From: Trichostrongylus colubriformis | Lineage: Eukaryota; Nematoda; Chromadorea; Rhabditida; Trichostrongylidae | Reading direction: 5' to 3' | Assembly (NCBI GenBank): GCA_963978905.1 | Contig: OZ022257.1 | Coordinates: 48,936,873-49,000,872 of the forward strand | Length of the DNA: 64,000 bases | Part shown: piece after piece, positions 1-10,629 of the stretch | Position numbering within the stretch: the stretch's first letter is position 1 | How the letters are laid out: each line of letters starts with the position of its first letter | Translations under genes and position numbers: made by a program | Notes under the pieces: model-generated | What the model was told of the DNA's origin: nothing | Databases searched by the model: none | Seen by the model: the letters and a program-made list of their open reading frames with translations, nothing else

Positions 1-2104
1 CGCTGACCACCGCCATAACCACGATCCGAGAACCGTCCGCTATTTCGACCGCCGTAGCCGCGGTCCTCAAAACCGCCTCGACCTGAATCTTATACAGCAT
101 TGGTTGACCATAGCAGATTTGTGATTCACAACACAATCATTGTAATAACTTGTGTGCAAACGTGTCATTGAGGAAAAACCCAACACAGATAGCTTTGCAC
201 AGCATTCGCCTCGTGTGGGACAGGCGATGCAGTCCAATACCATCTGGTTGTTCTTTGTTCAGCATCCTCTCCCTCCTTTGCACGCATTGCTCTGCACCTC
301 TAACAAGGACTGATTTTCTACCGCCAACAAATTCTGCGCGACGCAGCGAGCGATCGGTATGTCTATCTGAGGTTCATACTGCAAAAGCACAGCAAATTAG
401 TCGCAAGCTATGACTGCAATCATACTCGACAGTTCAACGGCTACTATTCATACTGATGAAGAAATAGTACCTTCACCACCACGATCATTCCTATCGAATG
501 AATCTCTTCCGCCATAGTTACCGCGACGGTTGCCTCCATCTCGATACCTAAACCAAAAGCGAGTACGTTCTATAAATATCGAGAGAAAAACGCAAATTGT
601 AGACGCAAACCACATGACCACACTGATCCAGATTCACAATAATAGCTGCAAATGATGTTCTACTTTTTTGTATCTCCAATCACTTTTTCATTGCCACATA
701 TGGCGAACAACGAGACAAATGATGCTCTGCTTTTTCAGTATATCCGATCACTTTTTCAATGCTATATATGATGAACAACGAGAAGAATGACGCAGAACAA
801 AATTAGTCCCTCCAGAAACGCTGGGAAAGAATTGAATCGAACATCCCTTCCCTCGTTTGTTCACACCAGTCCTTGCACAGCGTAGATTTTTGCATGCGTG
901 ACCCTACGCGCTTCAAGACAAACAAGGTGAAAAACATTTGTATTGCATGACAGCTGAGAACTGACGTAGTAATGAGTTCGATCAACATATAACACAAAGA
1001 AACATTGGCGTCCTTATTATGTACCGTTTCGATCAATCTCCGATACCGTTCAATTGCTTCTGCACTTCACAATCTTAGGCTTCATATAAGCCGGCTGGGG
1101 GAGGGGGAAAGGCAGAAATGGTCCCCACTTCATCACACCGTTTCCTGGCCTTGATTTCCTTGTTTTGAGATGCACGCCATTAACAGAGTCCCGGACCCAT
1201 CGTCACAGCACCACGCATTATTGGGAACTCGCGATTCAGTCAATAAGCGGAAAGGAGAACATACCTATTGAAGTATTGAAGTGAATGCGTATCCACGCCG
1301 AATTACCTAACTGTTTGACAATTCGTACCCTCCCTTCGCCTACTCTCTTAAAGACAGCTTTAGAAATAATGTGGTTATTAAAAAATCTCTAAAGAAGTCA
1401 CTCACATGGAAACTAGAGGCCTAGGAAGCTTTTTATGGCGAAATCCCCGTCGAAAGCGTTCCCCCGAGCTGTAGTGACGGCGTAACAGTTAACAGCTGAT
1501 ACCTTTGGATGACAGACCCCGCCTCCAGTAACGTGATTCCTGGTTGGCTTCAATGATAGTGACCAAGGATATGCAGCGGGAACGCAGGTATTGCGGAGCG
1601 CTTTTCCAGTTTTAGCTTGAAGCTCACTCCATAAATGGGTGCTGTCGTATTTCCAAACATTCCCTTGTGTTTACTTGGCAACATGCCAATAGAAAACTAG
1701 TCCGGACTATCCGCTCCTTGACGGAAAGGTCGTCGCATCGAGAATCCGGTGGGAAGTGGTCCTAATTTTCGGGGCTTTGGCCACTTCCTTCCGTTTTTTC
1801 AATCGTATTACTAAGCAACTACACTTTCTATTCACTACATTTTTCATTATTCGTCCGCGCCAATTCTGGACAGTCATTGCAGCTCATTGAAATCTGAATG
1901 TTGTACTCACCCTCCTCCGCCGCCACCTCCCGATCGGCCTCCTCCACCACCGTACGAGCGTTCATTATCGTCGTAGCGTGGACGCGGCGCATCGCTAGTG
2001 CCCCCGTCGCGATTACGTCGATGCGGAGGCACGTAGCGTTCACGCACAGATTCGTTTACAGCAGCATTTCTACCGCTGTCATTATCGCAATATCCTCTTT
2101 CCAT
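1..2104 (-). CDS. laf-1: LAF-1/DDX3-type DEAD-box RNA helicase, N-terminal exons only (partial)
   Basis: Three minus-strand exons join in phase: 2104-1911 (start ATG 2104-2102), 547-471 and 82 to the window edge. They encode a Gly/Arg-rich low-complexity segment with the motif RERYVPPHRR followed by runs of GGGG, then NRRGNYGGRDSF and GGFEDRGYGGRNSG. A YxPPH motif followed by RGG-type repeats is the hallmark of the disordered N-terminus of LAF-1/VBH-1/Ded1/DDX3 helicases, which remodel RNA and drive granule (P granule-like) condensation in the cytoplasm. The helicase core (DEAD, SAT) lies outside the window, so the family call rests on the N-terminus alone; another RGG protein is possible. 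Introns are 1910-548 and 470-83. A CTTCAG acceptor-like site lies about 30 bases before the ATG. The gene symbol is an orthology guess; vbh-1 is the alternative. Confidence 0.68.
652..790. repeat. Two-copy tandem repeat (about 68 bp unit) in helicase intron 1
   Basis: Two adjacent diverged copies share the order CTTTTT..CAC..GAACAACGAGA, each containing ATCACTTTTTCA. They lie in the first intron of the helicase gene. No coding potential. Confidence 0.6.
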
Positions 2105-5100
2105 CAAAGAAACAAGTCGCAAATGCGCGCTGAAGTTTGAGACCTCTCCTGAAATATATAAATCGCTGTTCAAACTAAATATCAACAGATTGCTAATTAA
2201 AACTGACGAAAAGGTGAACACAAGTTGACACACATGTAGAGTTCAATTTTAATGATCCACGTTGAACCACCACATACGGCGCAGCGTTTAGCACTCACTA
2301 TCAGCACAAACAACGCAATCCCAACTTCGAGTTATCCACAACAACACAGCAAGGAAAACACCATGGAAAACAACGGTGAAGGTGGAAAAGCAAAAACGTA
2401 AGCAAATCGATACTAGCATAGGGCTTCATCGCGGAAATTGATTACGTATGACAAGAATAAAGAAAGAGTTGGCAAGATAACCTCACGAGCAAGACAAGGC
2501 ATTCCCTTCGTTAAGGCCGCTCCACTCAAGAGTGAGCAGGAGCACAATAAAAGGGATATCCCATGAGCTTACGTTCAAGGGGGGGGGGAGGGGCACGTAC
2601 GGCCCTCCTTTTGCCTAGTTCTTTGAGGGAAATAAGCTCCTCAAAATAAGGCTTTGGTAAAATTATACACTCGAGTACACAAACTGATGATTATAACGGT
2701 TTCGAGTGAGAGACGACGGCGCGACAATGAGTGCCCCCCCCCAAACTACAATAGCACCGATCCCACTAGTTCTTCTTAAAATGCAAAGAATTTTCCGATG
2801 TGATTTAATGGAACGGAGCAGACAAACGCCTTAGCGATATAGCGCTGAGGTAAAATAAAATCATACGATCAGTACCTACACCACGCACAGTAGGTCATCA
2901 CCAATTAAATGACATAATTTTTATTGTGAAGGGAATCTGGCACTATGATGAATGAGAGGGGGGAGGGCAGAAATGGTTTCTCCATCAGAAAACCCTTAAG
3001 TTCCCGGCTCAAGGGTGCATTGGCTTGGAATGCCTAATTAAAAACGGAAATATGGAAGAAAAGACAACACCTAAGAGACATCACGATATCTGAGAATATC
3101 TGTTGAGTAATTTTCTCCAAAAATAGATTGCGAAACCACCGTACAGTGCGATTATGAAAGAGGGATGCATGCACATAAGCAATCAGCTATTCACATGACT
3201 CATTAGACCCTAGAAAGCAGAACATTTGTAGCGTTAACACCAACTTTACGCTTTCAGTTCATACTAACCCAAATGTTACTCTGAATATGCTTGCGCAAAT
3301 AAATTTATAGAGCAAGAAATGAAATGTATTCACCAAAAGGCATGCAAAACAAATCAGAAATTTCCAAATGAACTAAGACACATAGATACGTGGAACACTT
3401 TTCGTAAATAACTTCCAGATTTCGCTTAGAGCATCTCATCTGATCACCTCATTCAAAGAATGGACAGCCATGGAATAGCGGTAACTTAGGATACATGGAG
3501 GACAAGCTAAAAGCCAGATCTGTAGTCAAAATGGTTTCGAAAACATTTACTTCTACATGTTCAACATCGCACTTGTTCTACATCCAAAAAGTAGAATTTC
3601 TAGATGGACCAGGTTAAAATCGTGCTCACGGATAGCGCTAATACCTAGCACTGAATAATACTTTGAAGAGTAGAATGAGAAATGCCACAATATTCACTCC
3701 TGAACATGTTCAACATCTTATATTCTACAGCCAGAGGAAAGAAGAGTTCCTAGGTATACACGTAAAAATGAGACAAAGAGAATCCGTCCTGATAGAAACC
3801 ACTAAAATGAACAAAGCAACATAAAACCAGGCGAGAGCTCAGAGAACTAACGACGCGACCACAATGAATGGGTGAATCAATCTTCTTTTCTCACTACGAC
3901 ACACTAGAAATTGAACTGCGATCTACAACCGCGCATCTCCGCTAAAAGGCAGGTCTGTACGAAGCAGGGTCGTAGGTAAAAAATTTCAATGGCTTTTCAA
4001 AATTCTTCATGGCTTTTTATTGTATGAGGAGAGCTTGGCGCAGTGTGAATTATAAAATTTTGGGCAGGTCTGACTCAGGTGATAGGGTCTTTTTTTGCAA
4101 CCTTACTTTGATTTTTCCCTTTACTAATCCACTTATAACCAAAACCTGGACCTTGATTCTTGAAAAAACTAACTTTGCCTTTTATATATGTTCACATCAG
4201 CGCATCGAGATATATTTGATATTCGAAATTTTTAAGTTAATGTAAAATAGCTTTTAATCTCTGATTAATTGAAATAAATCAACTAATTTCTATTTGGAGG
4301 AATGAGTGCAGAAAATTAGGTTTCAGATGGTGAATTTGCAAATTTTGGGGACAAATGTAATAAAATATATACCCGGAGCAATTGATCGTGGTTGCGACTT
4401 TTATAGACTCCTTCTAAGAACTTCTCGCGGGATCTCGAGCGACACTTGTGTGGAAGAAAAGTTCAGAGTACATTTCAAAGTTTTTCGGAAAAAAATATTG
4501 TAAATAATTAAGCAATGTAAGTAGGCACTTAGGCTGAGGTTATACCGTGCGGACCGTCCGGACCGGTCGGACCGGCCGGTCCGACCGGTTCGGACGGTCC
4601 GCACGGTCCACACGATAGAATTATCGCAAAATTGCAGACCACGACGCACGCTACAGTAGTTGCGCGCGCACTACCCAGCTTTTGGAAGCTTCGGAAACAA
4701 CTTCGGAAACGAAAACACGTCATGTAAAACAACAAATAAATAAACATGTTACACGTACACGCAATCACAAACGAAACGAAAAAATTGAGGCACACTACAG
4801 AGATGCACCGATATTCAAAAGCTGGGTAGTGCGCGCGCAATTACTGTAGCGTGCGTCGTGGTCTGCAACTTTGCGATAATTCTCTCGTGTGGACCGTGCG
4901 GAACGTCCGGACCGGTCGGACCGACCGGTCCGGACGGTCCGCACGGTATAACCTCAGCCTAAGATTGTACTGGCTGACCTTTCCCTCATGGCCACTTACA
5001 GGACTTTTTCAGATTCCAAAACTACAAAAAAACTAAGATGCTATTTCTTCTATTCTAGATGTATTAAGATCTAATACATATATCCATAACCTAGCACAAT

Positions 5101-5990
5101 CAAAGAAAGCTACCATTAAGTTGGGAGCGAACAAAGCAATGATTGTCTATCGGGCAGTGGGAGGTAAGGTGATGTGATTTTGTCTTCTTTTAATTGTACT
5201 AGGTGGATTAAGATGGACCAGAGCTCTATTTGTATGGGTGTTGGCGTTTGATCCTAGGACTTTAATACCTTTGAAATTGGAGACAGTCCTTTGTATTTCT
5301 GGCTTTTCTGCCATTTTGTCTCACTGACCAATTTCTGATTACCCTTGTCCCGAAATATATAGAAAAATTATGAGAGCGCGGTCGCAAAACTCCTAGTTCA
5401 TCAGCACATACTGATTCCATACGCGATCCATCAAAGTTAGTTGTCGATTAATTCGCTGCTGGTTGTTCATTCGAGTGAATGCCACCTCGGTTGTGGTTCG
5501 CTATCGCCCGAACACGGGTGTAGAGCAAGAAGATCCGGTGCGTCATCGCAAATACGACTCAAGCAGCATCTTCACAGAGGCAGCAATAAAAATTCGGATC
5601 CGAGAATCAAGCAATACGACACCGCATCGGTCCGTGATCTGAAATACTCTATTCCCTCTTCACTGCATCCCTTTCTTTCTTTTTTCTGCCTTCTTCCACA
5701 TGCTCATTATTTATTGGGCAATAAAGTTCAGCATAAAACTAGGCTATAAGAATACCCCTTATATTTCCCCATCTATCTTACAAATCAGAGTTAAATGAGA
5801 TAGTAGTTCATAACTACTTCTTGATATGTTTCGACTACAGCATTAGCCACAACTGGAGCGGGAAAATAATGGCCTCAATGTACGAGAATGAAAAAACAGA
5901 CTTTTTCAAAGAGCAGAAACAGATTTCCTCCCTCGAATAAATAAGTTTATCAGGAGAAGTAACGAGAACAGTACAAAACCGCGTTTTCGT
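2105..5990. other. Intergenic region between helicase 5' end and pbs-6 3' end
   Basis: No exon chain with matching phases was found on either strand. The only clear structure is the foldback at 4528-4963. Short homopolymer G and C runs occur near 2580 and 2735. The part next to 2105 should hold the helicase promoter. A minus-strand AATAAA (complement of 5709-5714) could serve as a distal pbs-6 polyadenylation signal. Confidence 0.5.
4528..4963. mobile_element. GC-rich foldback element with nested palindromic arms
   Basis: The left end reads CTTAGGCTGAGGTTATACCG and the right end is its inverse complement ending CAGCCTAAG. The two arms (about 4528-4690 and 4801-4963) are inverted copies that include the GTAGTGCGCGCGCAA block, separated by an AT-rich loop of about 110 bp. 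Inside each arm, CGGACCGTCCGGACCGGTCG forms a second, local palindrome. The reading frames here are low-complexity (GRTGRSDRSGRS-like) and are not genes. Confidence 0.85.
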
Positions 5991-8900
5991 CTAATCCTCA
6001 CGAAGAGGAAGGAACTGCTGTTGAATAGGTTTTCCGGCTTCGGCAATAATGAGATGAATCTTATCGCCAGTAGAGATTTCGCGTTCAGCTGCAGAGCGGA
6101 AAGCATCCTAAACATATACCGAAGGATTGACATGAATGTATAATGATACACACCGCGAAAAAGAAATTGTTTAATTCATGTACCAGTGAGATCGGGGAGC
6201 GAATTTCCTCTCCACAACAAACGAAACAACTAACTTATGGGTCACAACAGGGAACTCTACCTTCATCAGGGACACAGCTCTCTGAAGAGTTAGTGGTGGA
6301 CGCTCAGCCTCGTCGCTCAATGTCACATGTCCAATCTAAATATAATTCATTAAAAAGAGTTTGGCAAACGTGAATTGTGAGAAGGTTCATTGTCGAACTT
6401 TTAGAATCACTTGACATAAATATGAGATTGATATGTTGTCCAGCACATCAATTATGGAATCCAACACCAGCACATAAATAATGATGTTCAAGATAAGTCA
6501 GTTAAAAGATGTGGTAGGGGCATGCGCCATAATAATACATTAAGAGTACCTGACAATCCAAAAAAGGAATCATCATTGGCTCGGCTGCTCCAGAAGCCGA
6601 GTAAGCAATTCGTTCCACGCACCCAATAGGATCGTAACTGAATACCGCCCCCTTTCCTGAAAAGAGTCTGCCTTATCACTGAGAAACACGCATCTGCTGA
6701 CATAATTAGGCCGTGTTCACAGCCATAGTTAATGGCGCATCGGCGCATTGGCGCGCAAGCGCGCCGACACTACAGAGTCGTTCAAACTGCGCGCGCCATG
6801 AAGCTCGTTATGATATTGTGAGCAATATGTATCTCGCGCTTCGCCTACGCGCCGATGCGTGTCGATAGGGCGTGGCTAGTCAATCCATGAGTTCCTTTAA
6901 CTACAATCTCCTACGCGCCGATGAGCAAATAATGATGGCTATGAACGCGAACTTACCGTTCTCATCGATTCCAGCTAGAATCGCGCCTGTGTAGTACGGG
7001 AAAAAGCGCCTGTAGTAAAGATTCCTTGCCAAGAGCTCGGCCATGAGATCCACACTCATATCAGTACGATAGTCAAAGCGATATTTATGAAGACGAGACT
7101 AGAAAAAACTGCTTACGTAAATAGATCTCTTTCAACAATGCCACTTAATTCACAACCTGAAGCACTCGTTTGAGTTGCAGGACATCGCCATAAAATCCTG
7201 ATGTTGCCAAAATTATGGAATCGTTCCTATAAAGGAAACTTTTAGAGAACAACTACAATGCAAGCTATGCCAATATTCTGTGACTAATCCCTAATTCTAC
7301 ACTCTTCTGTTCCTTATCCTCAACACCAAAGACAGGTGATTTTGATTCGACGTGAATCAGTGATTAGCTGTGGAATTATGGGTGCTAAGTAGGTGAGGTC
7401 ATTTTAAGTATGAAACCCATCATACTCTCAAGCACAAAAGCACGTGTACGCAAGAAACAGGATTAATCATTGTGATTCGCCGTCACCTTGCACCACATTA
7501 AAGCCCACTGGCGCCTCAATATTCCGAAAACGTGCTCGAAGTGTTTCCAACGCTAAAGCAACACAGTAAGCGAGCGAATCCTGATTGACGCACAGCAGGA
7601 CGACTATATTGGTCGGATTTCACACTGAAAGTAGATGTGTTAGGTAGTGCAACAGCGGAAAAACCGGCTTACAGCCTGAGAAGAAAGTAGACCATACTGT
7701 ATCCACCAACATGGTGGCGGACGTATTCCTACCGTGCCCCATCACAAGCACACCGATCGGATCCTAACAAATGTCTAGTGCATGGCAGTCACACGCAACG
7801 CGTGACGCGGCTCAGTCGTGAGAGGATGGCCACTTACGTTACCGTTCTCTTGAGCCCGAGGATTTCTTAAGTCATATTTCTCCTTACCAGACACCCAAAT
7901 TTCCTTACTATTGTTCTTCAAAACAAAGTTTGGATTTATGCTTGATCGAACTCACAAGACATGCACTTTCTCGGCATCTCTGGTTATAATGTTGATTTCC
8001 ATCTGAGACATTCGAGTGTCACTTGCCACTATGGCAAAGTTTTCTCCGGCTAGGGCACATGTTGACCTGAAAGACGTGTATTCAATGACCAGATTACAAA
8101 GTTCAAATAAACAGATCACATGCCTTCGAAAAGGATTATCATGGACAGAGCTCATCGACTTCGTCCGGTCACAAGAGGGGGGATGTGGGCTAGTGGATAC
8201 TGTGTGGGGGCATTGTTTTACTCAAGTCTGACAAGGAAAGGAGATTCGAGGCCTTGATTCCTGGGATGGTTTAAAGACACCGTAAGGGAGTAATTTTGGC
8301 TTACGGTAGAACAGACGTAGTGTGGACGAGTTCAAGTGACCGCCATTGCACAAACTCGCCAATTTGACGCCTTGGCATGGTGCCAAGAGAAGATGTTTCC
8401 ATTATAAAGTTGTTCATTCCTTTTACCTTCTCCTTTGTTCTTTCTTATATTGTTTCTAGATGTACTTACATGAATGTTAATGTAGTTGGGAATGGCCACT
8501 CCACTGCGCTGGGAGTCAGGTGCTACAACTAAAGTTGGCCCGCGGCCGTCTCCTACAGCGGACAACTCGGAACGCCAGTGCGATGATGCGAATGAGGCGC
8601 GAATACACACCGCAGCGATGCACTTTTGAGTTCGGGTTTTTTCACCGATTATCGCTTCTAACCTTCTGCGTTCGTTACGAAATGCTCATTTCTTTGTATG
8701 TTTCTCTTGTTTCGGACCCCCTTCCGGTTCCTTTAAAGTCATTGCACCATGAACCTTCTTTTTCCTATGAATTGGGTGGTATGAAGAAGAAAATTCGAGA
8801 AAAATATCGTTCTTAGCTAGTTCCTAGTCGAAGATAGTTGATCCTTACCCTCCTTCGAAAGAATAAGGATTCCAGCGATGACGTTCAATTTGACGAGCTG

Positions 8901-9009
8901 TACGCCAGTCCGGATTATTCTTGGCATCTGCCAATGCAGCTTTGAACACTCGCATTTCTTGAAGAGGATCAGCTTTTGCGTCATAGGGAATCCCAAAAGT
9001 AGCAACCAT
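5991..9009 (-). CDS. pbs-6: 20S proteasome subunit beta type-1 (PBS-6)
   Basis: Seven exons (9009-8849, 8066-7956, 7226-7157, 7098-6957, 6656-6550, 6335-6261, 6107-5991) splice with matching phases into 260 codons plus a TAG stop, the usual family length. The product is a beta-1-type (PSMB1) subunit of the 20S core, one of the non-catalytic beta subunits, acting in cytosol and nucleus. Recognisable blocks in order: RWNPY near residue 47, GSTCALAGENFAIVASDTRM near 54, TSGFYGDVLQL, NLYYRRFFPYYTGAILAG, KGAVFSYDPIG, GAAEPMMIPFLDCQIGH and the C-terminal AAEREISTGDKIHL. The ATG follows a TTTTTAG acceptor by one base, which suggests spliced-leader addition. Intron 1 holds a repeat copy and intron 2 holds unexplained coding-like exons. 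Orthology is very secure. Confidence 0.96.
7480..7945 (-). pseudogene. Coding-like exon chain of unknown identity inside pbs-6 intron 2
   Basis: Within the pbs-6 intron, on the same strand, three stretches look coding: about 7945-7838 (contains EIWVSGKEKYDLRNPRAQEN, then a GTAAGT donor), 7763-7673 (acceptor TTAG; DPIGVLVMGHGRNTSATM) and about 7620-7480 (VVLLCVNQDSLAYCVALALE, then RNIEAPVGFNVVQ). The first two join in phase 0. The third has TGA directly after its best acceptor and is open only if the acceptor at ATATAG is used. I do not recognise the protein. It has no visible start or end within the intron, so a nested gene relic, pseudogene or duplicated fragment is more likely than a working gene; chance conservation of frame cannot be excluded. 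Confidence 0.35.
8271..8470. repeat. Direct repeat copy 1, in pbs-6 intron 1
   Basis: About 200 bp beginning TTAAAGACACC and containing GGCTTACGGTAGAACAGACG, the GCCTTGGCATGGTGCCAA palindrome and ending TTTCTAGATGTACTTAC. It is nearly identical to 9237-9433, in the same orientation. The two copies flank pbs-6 exon 1. Confidence 0.85.
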
Positions 9010-9016
9010 CCTAAAA
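9010..9016 (-). other. Probable spliced-leader acceptor of pbs-6
   Basis: On the minus strand, TTTTTAG is followed by one base and the ATG, leaving almost no 5' UTR. This arrangement is typical of trans-spliced nematode mRNAs. Confidence 0.5.
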
Positions 9017-9236
9017 AGAAGCTATTCAAAAATAGAAAAGAAATGGAAAGGATATAAGAAATGTGGACGGTGCTATGGGAGTTAGGGGGGGCCACTCGAC
9101 AAAAGCAAAAGTCGCACCCAATTTCCGTTTTAAGGCACTCTCAAGGCTATTTTATGCCTAGATACAGCTAACTAACTGAGGAAAAGATTGAATTATTCTG
9201 CCATTAGTATATTACGAAAAATTCGTTACACTAGAT

Positions 9237-9433
9237 TAAAGACACCAGGAGGGGTAATTTTGGCTTACGGTAGAACAGACGTAGTGTGGACGAGCTTGAG
9301 TGGCCGCCATTGCACAAACTCGCCAATTTGACGCCTTGGCATGGTGCCAAAAGAAGATGGTTCTTATATAGATTTGTTTTTTCCTTTTAGTTTTCACTTT
9401 GTTCTCTCTTATATTGTTTCTAGATGTACTTAC
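9237..9433. repeat. Direct repeat copy 2, upstream of pbs-6
   Basis: Near-identical to 8271-8470 from TTAAAGACACC through TTTCTAGATGTACTTAC. The copy ends exactly where the MITE at 9434 begins, so one repeat abuts another. Confidence 0.85.
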
Positions 9434-9658
9434 GGGTCAAATAAAGTCGGGAGGAGGGGGGGGGGGGAGAGGCAAAATTTTCACCCACGTCAAAGCTTCT
9501 TTCCCTTCCTAGGGTTAGGCTAAAGCAGATGAGACCTATGCTTTGACAGATGCTTTTTAATGTGGGAGGAGGGGATATCAATTTTAGCCTAAGCCTAGTA
9601 AGGGAAAGGAGCATCGACGTCGACGCAAAGTTGCGTCTCCCCCGACTTTATTCGACCC
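9434..9658. mobile_element. Foldback MITE, GGGTCAAATAAAGTCGG family, copy 1
   Basis: Inverted termini are GGGTCAAATAAAGTCGGGAG (then a G tract) and CCCCCGACTTTATTCGACCC. The interior is also inverted-repetitive, with GCTTAGGCTAAA-like blocks and GATGAGACCTATGC. No ORF. The second copy is at 27665-27897 and a diverged relative is at 48825-49022. Confidence 0.85.
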
Positions 9659-10570
9659 TTCTGAGATTTTCATGTATAGAAATGCACAATTAAGAAGATC
9701 TATAAGTAAACAAGTAAAATATGTCACTAGAAAACAGTAAAGAGGAAATAATTCAAAAATAAGGTTACATCAGGCCGAAGACAAGCTTCAAAATGAACGA
9801 AGCGTGGCTCGGCCACGGAAGCTTGCAGTTCGGACGGAAGCGCGCCCTGGGGGCAAGTAGCGCCCTGTGGCGCGTTTTTCAACGCCGGTTTCGTTACACG
9901 TTGTATCTACCGAACCCATATGTTTGTTTTCAGACGCCATTGTTTTCGTAAACGTTATTCCGCCCTTGCCCCCCTCCCGGTGCCTTTAAACAACCACTTA
10001 TGCGTCTTCGCCTGAGCCTAGGGAAAGGGGATCTCCTTTCCCAAGGCTTAGGCTAACATAGAATAAAAGAAAAAGCACGAATTTGCTTCATCAGAATAGT
10101 TTCGATGCAGAATTCGAACCCGATTCAGCTAGCGCTAAGGCTTCTCTGCGCTCCACCGTAGCGTTAGAGACGCAGAGCACAATGCAGTGGCCCCCCCTAA
10201 CTCCCATAGCACCATGTGGACTGCCATAGGAATGTGAAATGCTTGAAAGAATGGAAACATCATGAAACCACGCAGTGGTCAGTTCGGATGAATATGAAAC
10301 AAAATGCATGAATATGGAACAGAAACCAAAACAGTGGCATAGCGTAGTGATGACTGGTGTGAAATCGCGTGAAATGAAACCGAATCACGGACAGTATGAT
10401 TGATTCTACGCCAGCATTTTGCCGAGGCGAGGCTGTGATGGCTTTCTCGGCTGCAGTTTTTTTCGGGTTTTTGTTGTTTGCTCGTGATTTTTTTTTTTGT
10501 AGGTCCCTTCTGATCTGTTATGTGTTGCTGAAACTTAAGCATGGGCTCACATATGCGCTACATCTTGCAG

Positions 10571-10629
10571 GCTTCAAGGAATTTGGGAAATAGGAACTGC
10601 TGAATCGATTAGTAGCAGTAGTACAGAAG
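10571..10629 (+). other. Probable 5' UTR / spliced-leader acceptor of the polyhomeotic-like gene
   Basis: CATCTTGCAG at 10561-10570 is an acceptor with no suitable upstream donor needed, 60 bases before the ATG at 10630. This fits trans-splicing, though a cis-spliced 5' UTR exon is equally possible. Confidence 0.45.

Larger units (their letters stand above)
9069..10213. repeat. 28-bp inverted repeats bounding a repeat-rich block
   Basis: Bases 9069-9096 (GGTGCTATGGGAGTTAGGGG and the following GGGCCACT) recur in inverse orientation at 10186-10213. The enclosed 1.1 kb contains the second direct repeat copy, a MITE and a stretch near 10010-10060 resembling that MITE's interior. It could be a composite element or two fragments of one repeat family. 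Confidence 0.6.

Noticed and set aside
4401..5036. Several Gly/Arg/Ser-rich frames on both strands
   Set aside because: They are produced by the palindromic GGACCGTCC repeats of the 4528-4963 foldback; the same pattern appears in both directions.
5441..5749. Plus-strand frame of 102 codons with a hydrophobic tail
   Set aside because: Composition is not protein-like over most of its length, no splice sites support it, and it lies where the pbs-6 3' UTR may extend on the other strand.
6703..6900. Left tip of the TTAGGCCGCG foldback superfamily (TTAGGCCGTGTTCACA) in a pbs-6 intron
   Set aside because: A GCGCCGATGCG-type inverted section follows, but I could not find a matching right tip, so no element is annotated.
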